Below, piece after piece: positions 32,201 through 43,284 of a stretch of 45,271 nt of DNA. Source of the stretch: Helochares maculicollis (taxonomy: Eukaryota; Arthropoda; Insecta; Coleoptera; Hydrophilidae). The position numbers and the translations under genes are program-made. Positions within the stretch are counted from its first letter, which is position 1; each line of letters begins with the position of its first letter. A model generated the notes under the pieces. It searched no databases. It had not been told where the DNA came from and was given only the letters and a program-made list of their open reading frames with translations. The DNA lies in NCBI GenBank assembly GCA_033557835.1, contig JAWQRO010000271.1:1-45271 (forward strand), read 5' to 3'.

Positions 32201-33448
32201 TTATGCAAAGAAATCGTTTTGAAGAAAGTGCTTGGTGATTTCTTTTAATCTTTTCAAGTATTCTTCCTGATGCCTAAAGGCAACAGCGAAAGCATCCAAG
32301 ACATTCCGGTCTTCTTGCTGGAAATCGTTTGTATTGCCCTCCTCTTCAGCGAGCATCACTTTGATAGCAGTGACGGCCATGAAGAAACCGAACTTGCAAT
32401 ACTTCTTCCAGTGAGACTTCAGTACGCACATGGGATATATTTTACCGACACTCAGCCCGAAATGATCCAGATGTTGCGAAAAGCTTCGATGGTAGATTTC
32501 TAAGAAGTCGTCGAGTTGATCTAAGACTGGCCCACTGGCGGCGCAGTAGAAGAAGAAAGACAAGTCTAAAGTGGGCGAAGCTAGCCTGGAGAGCTGCCAA
32601 TCCAACATGACCATCGCTTCAGGATTTTTTTGAGCGTCCCAGCGAAACATTATATTGTTCAACCAGCAGTCTCCGTGGCAAATTACTGAGAACTCATCCA
32701 GTTGGGAGCAATCCTGCATGATGAACGCGATCAATTCTGATTTACACCGCCGTAGCTTTTTGACTGTTGCACTTTCGCTTCTCTCATCAAAAGTCTTAAT
32801 AAGCTCATCGCACAAAGCGTCAAATAAGTTTTGCGATTGGCTCATGAAGTCGTTCAACGCTCTATAGTGCAGCCCTGTTGAGATCTCCTCAAAACATTCG
32901 ATATCTAATCTCTTGAGGGCAAAAGACAAAGCGTGCAATTTTCCATATTCTTCCAAAACGTAGGCTATATGTTTTCGATCCATAGGAATCCTTCGGTCCC
33001 ATAAGCTATAGCCTTGCGATCTCAAGTTTTCCAAAGCCACGCCCTCTTCAAAGTTACTATCAGATGTAGCAAAACATTTGGCCATGCCCTTGAATTTATT
33101 TAACACACCGTACCTCTCTTGCAGTTCAACGAAAACTGGATGGACTTTAGCGTAAATGTAGTTTTCCGTGAGAAAAGCCTCTCGAATAGGAGCAGATTGT
33201 CTGAGGTTTTTGCTTAAAGGAGCTGTTTTGAGCACCAGCTCTAATTTTGTCTCTTCATTTACAGGTATAATACTTTTTGTCCCTCCAGATTCTTTCTTGG
33301 GTTTTTGTACGATTGATATGAAGGTGATGATGCCCATAAAGCCTTCGCCGTTGCCCAAAAGCTTGGTGAATTGCACATCGTAATCCTTGATATTGTTCTT
33401 CTTGATTATGTCTTGCAAAAGTCTCTCCACTGCCGGAGATGTAGGCAT
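32201..33448 (-). CDS. EcKinase-like (EcKL/CHK) kinase 4, intronless
   Basis: A single exon of 415 aa. It starts MPTSPAVERLLQDIIKK; the N-lobe glycine-rich segment is GNGEGFMGIITF, and a longer-than-usual loop (KPKKESGGTKSIIPVNEETK) precedes the ATP-binding VLKTAP. Further landmarks are YSLWDRRIPMDRKHI, YGKLHALSFAL, ICHGDCWLNNIMF with Asp260, MLDWQLSRLASP, and the C-terminal ITKHFLQNDFFA. The catalytic loop is canonical, unlike the other intronless copy at 16695. It lacks the intron present after the catalytic loop in kinases 2, 3, 5 and 6, yet has flanking sequence of its own and no 3' poly(A) tract, so a recent retrocopy is not indicated. Confidence 0.93.
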   Translation of the reverse strand: MPTSPAVERLLQDIIKKNNIKDYDVQFTKLLGNGEGFMGIITFISIVQKPKKESGGTKSIIPVNEETKLELVLKTAPLSKNLRQSAPIREAFLTENYIYAKVHPVFVELQERYGVLNKFKGMAKCFATSDSNFEEGVALENLRSQGYSLWDRRIPMDRKHIAYVLEEYGKLHALSFALKRLDIECFEEISTGLHYRALNDFMSQSQNLFDALCDELIKTFDERSESATVKKLRRCKSELIAFIMQDCSQLDEFSVICHGDCWLNNIMFRWDAQKNPEAMVMLDWQLSRLASPTLDLSFFFYCAASGPVLDQLDDFLEIYHRSFSQHLDHFGLSVGKIYPMCVLKSHWKKYCKFGFFMAVTAIKVMLAEEEGNTNDFQQEDRNVLDAFAVAFRHQEEYLKRLKEITKHFLQNDFFA

Positions 33449-33449
33449 T

Positions 33450-34730
33450 TTGTAGAGTTAAAAGTGAACTGTGGGTAATTCAAAGAAATCGCATTTGCAT
33501 AATTGATAGCAATTGAAGCTTGATTAGATTAACTGTTTTGTTGAAGCCGCTGATGAAATTTTTTTGCACTGCACACACACACTCACACACAAATATATGT
33601 ATGTATGTGTATATTTTGATCATTAAAACGCTATTGATTGAAAAAATTTTGCCTAGCTACAAAAGAAAGATTAACCAGTGTTTTTTGTTTTCAACGAAAA
33701 ATTGTACGTTAAGTTCTTAAGTTTTGGCATTACACTGATAATCATCCGTACAAAAAACAAGCCTTTTTTCCAAAGCTATTATTAGCTAATGCACAATTAA
33801 TGTTAAATATTAACTACGATACGTTTGGTATTGCTTTTATGTGCAGCTTAGAAGAATTTCAAAAAAATACTATTTATGATAATAAGCATGCTAGAGCATT
33901 ATTTTTTACATTAACCGTCATGTTTCTCTAAGATTTTTTAATTTTTTATACACTTCATGCTGATGATTCTTCAAATAGGTTAATGTTTTTCATGAGTATT
34001 ATTATTCTTGGTAAGATTTTTTTAGGCTCTCATGGATAATTCTAATATCATGGGAAATTCTAATATATAAGTTTTTTGACGATATCTAAGATTTTGTTGA
34101 ACTAAAAACTTCTTCCGGTATATCAGTGATGAAAGTTGATTTTTGAAACAATTTTTAATAGCTAACGTAATTTTAATGAATTGTATATGCGATCCAGCCC
34201 TAAGGTGAGAAAATGTCGTAATTTGCCCAGGGATGTATTGAGCTCGCCCACCTAGTTTCTAATTTATATTTTTCAAAAATCTATTCAAATTTGTTTATGA
34301 AAGCAATAGTCAGATTAGTTTCGTTAGTTCGAGTTATTGTTTCTAGCGACTTACGTCACTCTCTGAAAGGTTTCGATATCTTAAAGTTTTCTGTTTCAAA
34401 CTATTAGCTTTTTTTCTAATTTCACTTGCAAAGAATTGTGTTACAAATTAATGTTAATGTCTCAGAAATTATATCAGTTGTGGGAATGAATGGCCTTTAA
34501 GCAACGTAATTGTATATTTCTATGGAGAAATCTACTGTTTCGGAAAAAGTAAATGTGAATGCAATTTTTTTTTCTTGAAGAAGAATATTCAGCAGTATTT
34601 TGAATCAATATTAAACTGAGATTGTTACAGGATTTGCTTGGATACAAATAACTATTAGGAATCTTTAGGATTTTCTCATGATTACTCATGGTATTAACTT
34701 TTTAAAGTTAACTAGGATATGCATAAAAAA
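33450..34730. other. Intergenic between EcKL 4 and EcKL 5
   Basis: It contains a short CA-rich microsatellite at about 33570-33612 and TCATGA-rich AT sequence at 33890-34150. The segment 34190-34260 (gatccagccctaaggtgag...gcccagggatg) is less AT-rich and unclassified. TTTATT at 34736-34741 may be the polyadenylation signal of EcKL 5. Confidence 0.4.
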
Positions 34731-34884
34731 GTTATTTTATTCTTTCATATAACGACAATCGTATAATCATATGGTGAAGTACAGACTTCTTCAATTACCA
34801 GGCTGCATATTGTTTAAGGAGACAATTTTAATCAGAGAGAGAAAGTAAGAGAGCAAGGAGGAGTTTTGATTTTCACCAACTCGC

Positions 34885-36250
34885 TTACAAGAATTTGTTT
34901 TCAATTAGATGTAAGACGAGAGCTTTAGATTTTTCGTCGTAAGAAGCTTGGCCTTTAATAGGCCGTATGAAATCCAAAATCTCGTAAATGTCGCCCTTTC
35001 CAACAGCTTCTTCTATATCAGGAACTTCATCGAGTTCGGAAAGAGCCAACCTGCAGACCATTAATGCTAACAGGAAGCCATACTTAGCAAAACGTCTCCA
35101 TTCCTCTTGGAACATTTTTAGTGGATAAGTCTTCTCCGGGTCGCTCCCAAAGTTTCGTATTTGCCTTGCCAACTGCTTATAATAGATTTCTTCCATGTAA
35201 ACATTGAAATTCTTTAATATGTTCGTGGAACTACAGGCATAGAAGAAATACGAGAGGTCCAGGATGAGGCTTCCAACTTTGCAGAGCTGATAGTCGAATA
35301 AGCATACTTTTGTTGGGGTTTTCGAAGAATTATCGTCCTGAAATCACGGAAAGGTAACATATTGCAGCTAACAATTTAAGTAGAATTAACATGTCACCGA
35401 AAACAGTGGAGTAAATAAAAAACGGAACATTGTGAGCAGTTACCTCATATTTGAACATCATGTTGTTACACCAGCAATCTCCATGAATGACAACGGAATA
35501 TTCATCCTGGTGTTTGCAAGCTTCTTGCAAGTAGCTCAAAAGAGACCCTTTGAGTCTCTGCAACGCTTCGATTTCTTGGGCCTCTTGTACATCATCGAAG
35601 AGCTTCATGCAGAGATCCAAGTTCTTTTCGTGCAGCGGCAACATTTTTTCCAAGCTGCTTTCAAAGATATCGGGTAGCATTTTCGATAACTCCGCGAAGG
35701 CCTCCTCGTTTTGGTCTTTCATTGCGAAAGAAATTGCGTGCAGCTTTGCGTATTCTTTCAATACGATCTTTATGTGTTCTTCATTCATTGAAACTTTCCG
35801 ATCCCAAAGACGATAGCCTGCCTTTTTGATATCCACAAGAACTAGCGCTTCATTTCTATCTTCCGTGGAGGCGTATAGGCAATTCGGGAAGGCTGTAAAA
35901 GCTTCTGGTAGGTTAAAATCTTTCTGAAAGTGCAGGAATGCGGGTAAGACCGATTCATAGACGAAAATTTCTCTTTGGTAAACAACGTCGATTGGGAATT
36001 CCTTTCGGAGATGTTCGTTCCTGTGGGAGGATTTCACTACCCAATGGAGTGTCCTAGCCTCTCCTTGAGAATTTAGCCCTTTTACGACTAAGAAAGTCAT
36101 GATACCTAAGTATCCATCACCTTTGATGCCACTTCCACTTTTCAACACCTCACACTGGCGCAAGTCTTCATTTTCAACACAAACTTTGACCAAATTGAGG
36201 ATTTCATTTGGAACATCATCGGTAACGTGCTTTATTCGTTCCATATCCAT
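34885..36250 (-). CDS. EcKinase-like (EcKL/CHK) kinase 5
   Basis: Exon 1 (36250-35444, 269 codons) starts MDMERIKHVTDDVPNEIL and ends MMFKYE before GTAACT. A 106-base intron follows. Exon 2 (35337-34885) follows TTTCAG and starts DDNSSKTPTKVCLFDYQ, phase 0. The protein is 419 aa. Landmarks are IKGDGYLGIMTF, WVVKSSHRNEHLRKEFP (unlike the usual KTAPK), VYQREIFVYE, YRLWDRKVSMNEEHI, YAKLHAISFAM, VIHGDCWCNNMMF (Asp258) and LFDYQLCKVGS (Asp284), where the family usually has DWQ. A TATAAAAG on the minus strand at 36453-36446 may be its promoter. The divergent DYQ and KSSHRN segments set it apart from kinases 3, 4 and 6. Confidence 0.91.
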
Positions 36251-36901
36251 TCCAACAGCAGTTGGTTTTACATTAACAATAAAGAGCGCTGCGTGTTTTA
36301 AACGATTTTAAATGATAGAACCTTGAGTAGATGATCCGTTATTATCTTAATATCTCTGGATAGCAAAACACGTTGGTTTTTAAACCAGTTGGGAGTAGCA
36401 ATTACACTTTGTTTTCCGCTCCACGTAATGTAATATTGTACTTATCTTTTATACTGCTGGCAAACATCAAACAAAGTCATTTAAGTAATGAGAAAGAGCA
36501 AAGTCTAGGCTGATATTAGGAACGTCTATTGTATTTGTTTCCTCTACTAAATTAAATGTTGATTTTTAAATACCCGACATTTGTTTTGTCTTCGTATTTA
36601 CTCTCTAGACAATTAGTTTGTATCGTTAATATGTTGCAGTTGTTTTATTCAGGCAAAATTCAGACAATATTACTTTGCTCTCAATATTTGTGTTATTATA
36701 TTCCAACCCCACTTTTTCTCTTATCCATTTGTCTTTATTCGTACTTGCGTATCATTCAGAACTTTTCATGATTTAATTTGAGGTTATCTTTCTATTTTTC
36801 GATTCACATTCAAGTTTTTGTAAGGTCCAGGCTTATTGTATAATAGGCCGCGATCCTAACTAAAATAATTACAAACAATTAATGTAAATTAAAGGTCACT
36901 T

Positions 36902-36995
36902 CTTATGCTGCTTCTTATAAAACGACGCGAAATTGTAAAGAATAGTAGCAAATAAAACAATTTATGCCACTAAATAGCGTATAAATAATAAATCT
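36902..36995 (+). repeat. Penelope-type repeat segment with hammerhead-like core, copy 2
   Basis: It aligns with 19588-19680: a TGCTTCTT block, then GACGCGAAA, then TTGTAAAGAATAGTAGCAAA and onwards. Here GACGC before GAAA is intact while the CTGANGA side is degraded (CTTATGC). Comparing both copies suggests an ancestral GCGTC/GACGC stem next to GAAAC. Confidence 0.45.
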
Positions 36996-37001
36996 ACAAT
37001 C

Positions 37002-37080
37002 TGTGTGTGTGTGTGTGTATGTGCGTGTGTGTGTGTGCGTGTGCGTGTGCGTGTGCGTGTGAGTGTGCGTGTTCGTGTAC
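37002..37080. repeat. (GT)n / GTGTGC-rich microsatellite
   Basis: About 80 bases of GT dinucleotides changing into GTGTGC hexamers, with scattered substitutions. Confidence 0.97.
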
Positions 37081-38221
37081 AGTGAAACTGTAAACTAAGC
37101 ATTTTTTCTCAATTAACTTCGTAAAAGAAATCATGCGGTATTTTTCTTATTACAATAGAATTCATTTGTTATTAAAATTTTCATTTTAATGTAGTTTTGT
37201 ATCTTCGAAAAGTTTGAGATGAGAAAAGAAAATGCTAAACGAAGACGTGTACGTTATCCTTACTCGCAGATATAGGACGTGTTGATAAATAAAAATGTAT
37301 AAAAACTCAAAAACCGTAGGCTATTGCTGTTTCAGTCCGTTTTGGACCTATACTTTGAAGCATTGCCAATCTGTGAGTAAGTGAAACTTATTTGGTTGTG
37401 CTAAGTTAAATCATGGAAAATTTAGTAAAGTTTAATTATTTATAGCCATACTTAGTCTAATAAAAAGATTAAATTATTTACAAGCCGAATATTAACCTTT
37501 GTGGGTTGTACAATAAAAATTAAACACTAAGTGTGGTCTTTTATCTGCACATATTGATAATATGATTGTTCGTGGATTCTAGTAGCTGTAGGTTTTTACC
37601 TTCTATGAATTTAAAAGATTTGTTCTCAGTGTGAACGCAAACCTTTTATTTAATACTACGTTTACTCTTTTGTTTTTTAAGAAACGATAAATTACGAGAA
37701 AGATATAAAAATAATATAATAATAATGAACAATGAGAATAACAGCATTAAATTGAGTTTCTAATAGCAAAAAAACATACCGGTTATGTAACGCTTCGGTA
37801 TATTTATAATAGGATGTTTGAATAAAACTTAACTCGATGTGTAAAATATGAGAACTTGCTAAGCAAGAAGTTCTCTATTTATTAAATATTAGTTGCTGAT
37901 CCCATACACGTGCTAGTTTTCTTTGGATTTGTAAACTGCTATTCATGCAATAAATATAAACAAATATTATCTAGGTACTCTAGAAAATGAATGGGTATTA
38001 AAATGAATATAGTTTTCATCTGATTAACGCTTTGTCATCATACTAAAATGCTTTTTATAATGTTAGCTGTCGCTAAAATCTTAGTAATTTACAAGGCCAA
38101 GTTAGCCATTATATATAATAAACTCTTATCAAATTCTCTATTCTTTTCATAATCAGCGCAAGAGCTGCATTACATCATTTACTTATACTTCGTGTGCCTC
38201 GTATGCTATAGATTGTCTAAA

Positions 38222-39509
38222 ATGCCAGCAAATGTGGTATCTCGAGAAGAATTGCGGACATTTTTGGAAGACGTCATTAAAGAAGAAAATCTACACGACT
38301 TACAAATTGATTTGTCCAGCAGTTCCGAAAAAGGCGATGGCTACATCGGTTTGATCAACTTCGTCAGGATCAAGGCTAAATCGAAGGATTCCGGAGAAGT
38401 CATCTTGGACTTGGTTATCAAAACGGCCCCTAAGAATGAAAAACTGCGACAAGAAGTGCCGATTCGGCAAGCCTTTCTCGTGGAAAATAACATGTATGGT
38501 ATCGTGCATCCTAAATTTCGCCAATTCCAGAAAGACTACCGAATTGAAGGCGCTTTCAATGCCATGGCCAAATGCTATTGGCTAAAAAACGAGGAATTGA
38601 AAGAAGGCCTGGTGCTTCAAAATTTGAAAGAGATTGGTTATAGACTGTGGAATCGAAAGAACCCGATGAATGAGGAGCACATCAGGTATGTTTTGACCCA
38701 ATATGGAAAGCTGCATGCTTTGTCTTACGCCATGCGTCAGTTGGAGCCTGAAGAATTCGAAAAGTTGGAAGAGAAACTGAGAAACAGTGTAATAAACGAT
38801 TTTTTTAAAAACTCTAAAGGCACCTTGCAGCGACTTTGCGAGAAGGTGATTAAGAGTTTTGATAGGACGAAAGAAAGTGGATTGGTAGACCACTTGACGG
38901 AATTCAAAGAATCCGTCTACAAATACGTAATGGAGGAAACAATACAAGTCGATAGGTACTCTGTGATCACTCATGGAGACTGCTGGTCAAACAACATGAT
39001 GTTTAAATATGAGGTAACCTAAAAAAACTTTTGATGAATATTATAAAAAATATCTTTTGTTTCAGAATAGTCAATACCCGACCGCCCCAACGAAAATGTG
39101 TTTCTTAGATTGGCAATGCTCCAAATTGGGAAGTCCTATGCTGGACTTTTGTTATTTTTTCTACTGCAGTAGCCCACCTGAAATCGTAGATAAAGTGGAC
39201 GAATACCTGGTATTTTATTACGGGGCAATGCGAGACCATTTGGCAAAATTCGGTCTGCATGTGGATGAAGTGTATCCCTACTCGAAACTTTTGGAGCACT
39301 GGAAGGCCTTTGGGAAGTTTGGTTTTGTTCTGGCTTTATTCGTCGTAAAAATTATGCTTTCCGACAGCCATGAGTCGCCCGATATGGCTTCTGCTGCTGA
39401 AACTGGCAATGCCATCGACGCTTTTGACTACGAGACTGCGTATGAAAAAGACTATCTAAACAGAGTTCAGTATCTAGCTAGGCATATTTATTCAAAGAGT
39501 ATTTTATAG
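38222..39509 (+). CDS. EcKinase-like (EcKL/CHK) kinase 6
   Basis: Exon 1 (38222-39013, 264 codons) starts MPANVVSREELRTFLEDV and ends MMFKYE before GTAACC. A 52-base intron follows. Exon 2 (39066-39509) follows TTTCAG and starts NSQYPTAPTKMCFLDWQ, phase 0. The protein is 411 aa. An upstream in-frame ATG at 38192 exists, but alignment to the siblings favours 38222. Landmarks are EKGDGYIGLINF, VIKTAPKNEKLRQ, YRLWNRKNPMNEEHI, YGKLHALSYAM, ITHGDCWSNNMMF (Asp253) and FLDWQCSKLGSP (Asp279). It is strikingly similar to EcKL 3 (shared HPKFRQFQ.YYRIEGAF-type and YSKLLE.W..FGK.GF blocks) but on the opposite strand, so the two form an inverted duplicate pair. Confidence 0.93.
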
Positions 39510-39800
39510 CGTTAATATTATAAATATCATATTCAAATTCATTCGCAAATGTAATTATTAACTGACACTAATACAATTTAATTAACCTTCAATATTTTTA
39601 TTTCAAAGTCTTATCACAGAATGTTATTTTTAATTTAATTTTATAATACAAAATACGACCTATTCATAGGTGTATGAAAATGTGGTAAAACAAGCCAATA
39701 CCAAACAATAATTTTTCACTTACTAGATTGCTCAACAAGTTTTCGGGTTGATAAGATTTAAATATGTTAATTCATTCTTTGTTTATGAGCTAATTAGTTT
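39510..39800. other. 3' flank of EcKL 6
   Basis: AT-rich, no gene. No clear canonical polyadenylation hexamer stands out. Confidence 0.4.
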
Positions 39801-39829
39801 CGACGTGTCACAGTATTTTTTTACAATGG

Positions 39830-40680
39830 AAACATCAAGTAACATCAAAGGAAATCTATGATCGAATAATGAAAGTATGTAAGGACTCTTTGTCTTCAGT
39901 TAGTACACTAGAAAAATGGGTTGCTGAATTTAAACGTGGTAGTACAACATTGCAGACGTCAAGGACATCAAGCACGTCAAAAAACAACAATACCAGAAAT
40001 GGCAGAAAAAAATACAGGTTATCCTATTGGAAAATCGTCAAGTGAATGAAAGATATTTAGTAGAAGCCCTAGGCATCTCATTTGGTGGTATATGCAATAT
40101 TTTTACTGAAGTATTGGGTTTCAGAAAACTGTGTGCACAATGGGTACCGCATTCGCTAACAATGAAACAAAAACACATTGTAATGCGATTTTCCCAGCAA
40201 TATTTAGACAGGTTTTGAAAGGATAAATTGGAGTTTGTGCATCAATTTATCACTATGGATGAGATTTAGGTCTATCACCACGATCTTGATTCAAAACAAA
40301 AGGATAAAGGGCGGTGTGAACCTGGTTCTTTGGCTCCGAAACAAGTTCGTGTCCAGAAATCGACCAAGAATGGGTTAGCATCAGGCTTTTGGGATAGGAA
40401 AGGAATTTGTGTATGGATTACTTGCAAACTAGCAAAGCAATAAATTTTTAATTTTATTGTAATCTTTTAGGCCAGTTAAAGGAAAAAAATTGTGAAAAAA
40501 GATCTGGTTCGCAGAAGAAAAAAATCGTTTGTCATCAGGACAATGCACCGTGTTACAAGAGCATTTTGACAATGGCTAAAATTCATGAATTAAATTTCGA
40601 ATTGTTGAAGCATCCACCGTATTTACTAGCGACTGCCTTCTGTTTTCAAACCTAAAAAAAGTGCATTTCAAACCCTAAAA
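39830..40680 (+). mobile_element. mariner transposase fossil
   Basis: Fragments of a mariner transposase in several frames: STLEKWVAEFKRGSTTLQTS (about 39905), LGISFGGICNIFTEVLGFRK (about 40070-40130), QFITMDE (first catalytic block, Gly to Met, then a stop), CHQDNAPCYKS (second Asp, about 40532-40562) and LLFSNLKKVHF (C-terminal). The third block PPYSPDLAP is corrupted (HPPYLLATAF), so the third Asp is gone. Stops and indels are frequent. Confidence 0.8.
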
Positions 40681-40689
40681 TTGTATTTT

Positions 40690-41875
40690 TCTTATCGAAC
40701 CGCAAAACTTATGGGAAAACTTAGTTTTATTAGATAATTTTATCTAGTAACAAATAAAAGTCGCGAGATTAATGCTCTAGGCATATGAGTTTGACAGAAA
40801 AGTGATTGTAAGAATTAAAATAATTAAATGAATGACATAAAATGTTTAAAATATTAATATTCGTGAAAAATGTATAAAATAGTAAAATGTAATATCACAA
40901 AAATCCAATATGTCTGTGAAAAAAACACTAAAATTTGAACAAGCAAAAGAAAAAATACTAACCAATATTGCTGGATATAAATCATTTATTTCTACAGTAT
41001 CAAAGATAAACATTGATTTAATAAATGAGAATTTGAATGAATACTCTAAGAATGCACACCAACCCAAAACAAATTAAAGAAAATCCTAAAAATTTAATGG
41101 CAACTTTAAAAATTTGAAAAATCCATTCAGAATATGTAGGAAACCATAACAAACTCGAAAAAAATTTTAAGACTGAAGAAATCGTTGAAGCTACTTAGTT
41201 TTATATTTTTCCTTTTTGCTGTAAGGCTCGAATAGAATTTTTTGTTTGTTTTTCCTTTAAATTCTTAGGTCAATTGCAATAAATAGAAACAATGGTGAAT
41301 CGATGGTATTTCAAAATGCGTACATAGTCCCTGGGTTTCATACTGAGTTATGAACGCTAAGTTTTCAACATCAAGAAATAAGATGTGTTTTTCACGCTTA
41401 CGATTGTTGTCTTGTTTATATTTGTTACGATCGACGTCTTTAAAACAAACGTCAACGTTCCAGCGTTTCGAATTACCAATGAGATTATTAAAGATTCTAA
41501 ACTTACATCAATTATATAGAAAAAATTGTCCCATACAAGAAGATTCATGCGATACAACGTGATAATTCTTATAAAATGGCATAATTTGATTTCTTGATTT
41601 ATTAATAACAACTTGATGGATTTCCACAGTTCAATTTAACGAATAATACGATAATAACTTTTTATAATTCATTGTCATAGAATTCCGACTAATTTTCATG
41701 ATTAGTTAGTTTTGGAAACCTTCAGGTATTGTCACGGTTTTCTTTCACTAATTCACGAATAATTTTTATCATAACATTCAAAATCTTAGTAATTGATATT
41801 TCGATTAATTCTATTAAACTTGAATTTTATGTTATTTTCTTATAATTCACTTTTATCAATTTTATTTAAACGCTA
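40690..41875. other. AT-rich intergenic DNA
   Basis: No gene seen. The right part (41640-41870) is rich in TTTTCATGATT-like words, as in the intron of EcKL 3. The open frame at 41350-41562 has no recognised domain. Confidence 0.4.
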
Positions 41876-41879
41876 TAGG

Positions 41880-41913
41880 TTTAAAAAAAACTGTCGCGAC
41901 AGTTTTTTTTAAA
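41880..41913. repeat. 34-bp perfect palindrome
   Basis: A run TTT, eight A, CTGTCGCGACAG, eight T, AAA. It is its own reverse complement over all 34 bases with no spacer, centred on TCGCGA, and could extrude as a cruciform. No adjacent gene explains it. It lies 34 bases from a hammerhead-like core at 41947-41971. Confidence 0.95.
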
Positions 41914-41946
41914 TTATGAATTAAGTCTGTTTTTATTTCTTGTTAC

Positions 41947-41971
41947 GTTTCGCCCCAGTGGCCATCTTCGG
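41947..41971 (-). ncRNA. Hammerhead-like core (hypothesis)
   Basis: The minus strand reads CCGAAGATGGCC, ACTG, GGGCGAAAC. This resembles CTGANGA, a short GC stem and GAAAC, as found in Penelope-like elements, with one mismatch in the core (CC for CT). The outer stems are not established. Confidence 0.3.
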
Positions 41972-42075
41972 ATAAATTATAGTTAAGTGATTCGTCAATA
42001 ACAGAACACTGTTTATAAAAATAACAAATAGTTGAATGAGATATTTTAGAACTTGTATCATGACATTCATAAAAA

Positions 42076-42185
42076 AATCTGGAGTGTCAACAGCTAATAT
42101 TCCCGTATTTGTACTGCATAACAGCACCTGCAATTAATAATATCAAAACTACAAACACCTATATGTGATGTAAAATAAAACTTTC
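42076..42185 (+). repeat. Small dispersed repeat family, 5' partial copy
   Basis: It starts tctggagtgtcaacagctaat and shares cagcacctgcaattaataatatc with the copy at 26550, then breaks off near 42185 where the larger repeat unit begins. Confidence 0.65.
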
Positions 42186-43145
42186 TTGCTTTTAATTGAA
42201 GGTATTTTAAATTACGAATGATTTCCTTATGGTGAAATGTTTCAATTTTTGAATGCTGCCATGGCGATTTATTAAAATTTTCACGTTTCGTAATTGTCTA
42301 AGAGTTATGTCTTCATTAAGACAAGGAAACTTTTTTTGTTGAAGTCCTGAAGAAATTTAGCAAATTATCATTAGGATTAATTGTGGGAAAATTCTCTTAA
42401 TTAATAAAAAAAAGTAATCATAATTCAAAATATATCAAGTTGATAAAATATTGAAAACTTTATGATAATCAATTTGTGTCGATAGATACTTTCCATGATA
42501 TCTTTTACCAAAACAATAGATTTCCTCTTACAAATACAGATAAAGATAAACATTGATTTGCTATATAAATTCGTACAAAAGAAATTGTAAAATTAGCCTA
42601 TGAGAATTTGGTTGAATTTGGTGAGCGTGCTTACTATGTAAGAGTCTTGGTAACTCTGAATAATATTCATTTAAGTAAATCGAGAAAAGTTTCATTAGAA
42701 ATTGTACAAAAACTACGACAATTAACCATAAAATAAAAAAAACTTGAAGTGCCTCCACTCAATATTCCCGTATAAATATATGTTCTGCATAAAAGTACCT
42801 GCGATTAATAATATCAAAACAATAAACACCTTTATGCGATAAAAAATAAAAAAAAGTTTAAATTTTCATAATTTTAAGCTAAAACTATACAGAAATGTAT
42901 TCTTTAGAATGCCAGCATTTTTTTTTAAATTGCAATATTGAACGCCTCAGCCTGCATTATAGTCTTATTTTAAAGTGTAAATTCATAATCTGACAAGGGA
43001 AACCCGACAGGCTGAGAAATAACACCGAATGCAATAGAAGAAAATGAAGCATACGATATAAAGTGAAATTTCCGTATGCATGCAAAATATCAGTCGGTGT
43101 ACGTCACATGATTTAATCAACTTTAATTTTCAAATCAAATAAATA
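42183..43145 (+). repeat. Dispersed repeat unit, copy 2
   Basis: A direct repeat of 23540-24720, 18.6 kb away. The 42410-42760 part is nearly identical to copy 1. Its right end (42745-43145) is a fuller copy of the small repeat family, also resembling 26550-26910. The short open frame of copy 1 (23796-23978) is disrupted here by deletions, which argues against a conserved protein. Confidence 0.8.
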
Positions 43146-43284
43146 AAATTGTTTTCCCTTGAAAATGCTCCAGTGCCTAGAATATGAGTCTAGCAACAAG
43201 TTATTGTAATAAACGATGGGATAATGAATGAAAACTCAATAATCCATTCATACACATAAAAAGAAACTCGAAAAATTCAGCATA

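Larger units (their letters stand above)
36260..38190. other. Intergenic between EcKL 5 and EcKL 6
   Basis: It holds a hammerhead-like and repeat segment at 36902-36995 and a GT-rich microsatellite at 37002-37080. No gene is recognised. The open frame 36556-36771 is hydrophobic AT-rich sequence with no domain. Confidence 0.45.

Noticed and set aside
36556..36771. Hydrophobic 71-codon frame resembling part of a membrane receptor
   Set aside because: AT-rich sequence readily yields Leu/Ile/Phe/Tyr-rich frames. No receptor motif or splice site supports it.
38300..38974. Antisense open frames inside EcKL genes (also at 17142, 21914, 22174, 32270, 32655, 33168, 35432, 35550 and 44522)
   Set aside because: They are shadows of strongly coding sense frames, lack their own signals and match no family.
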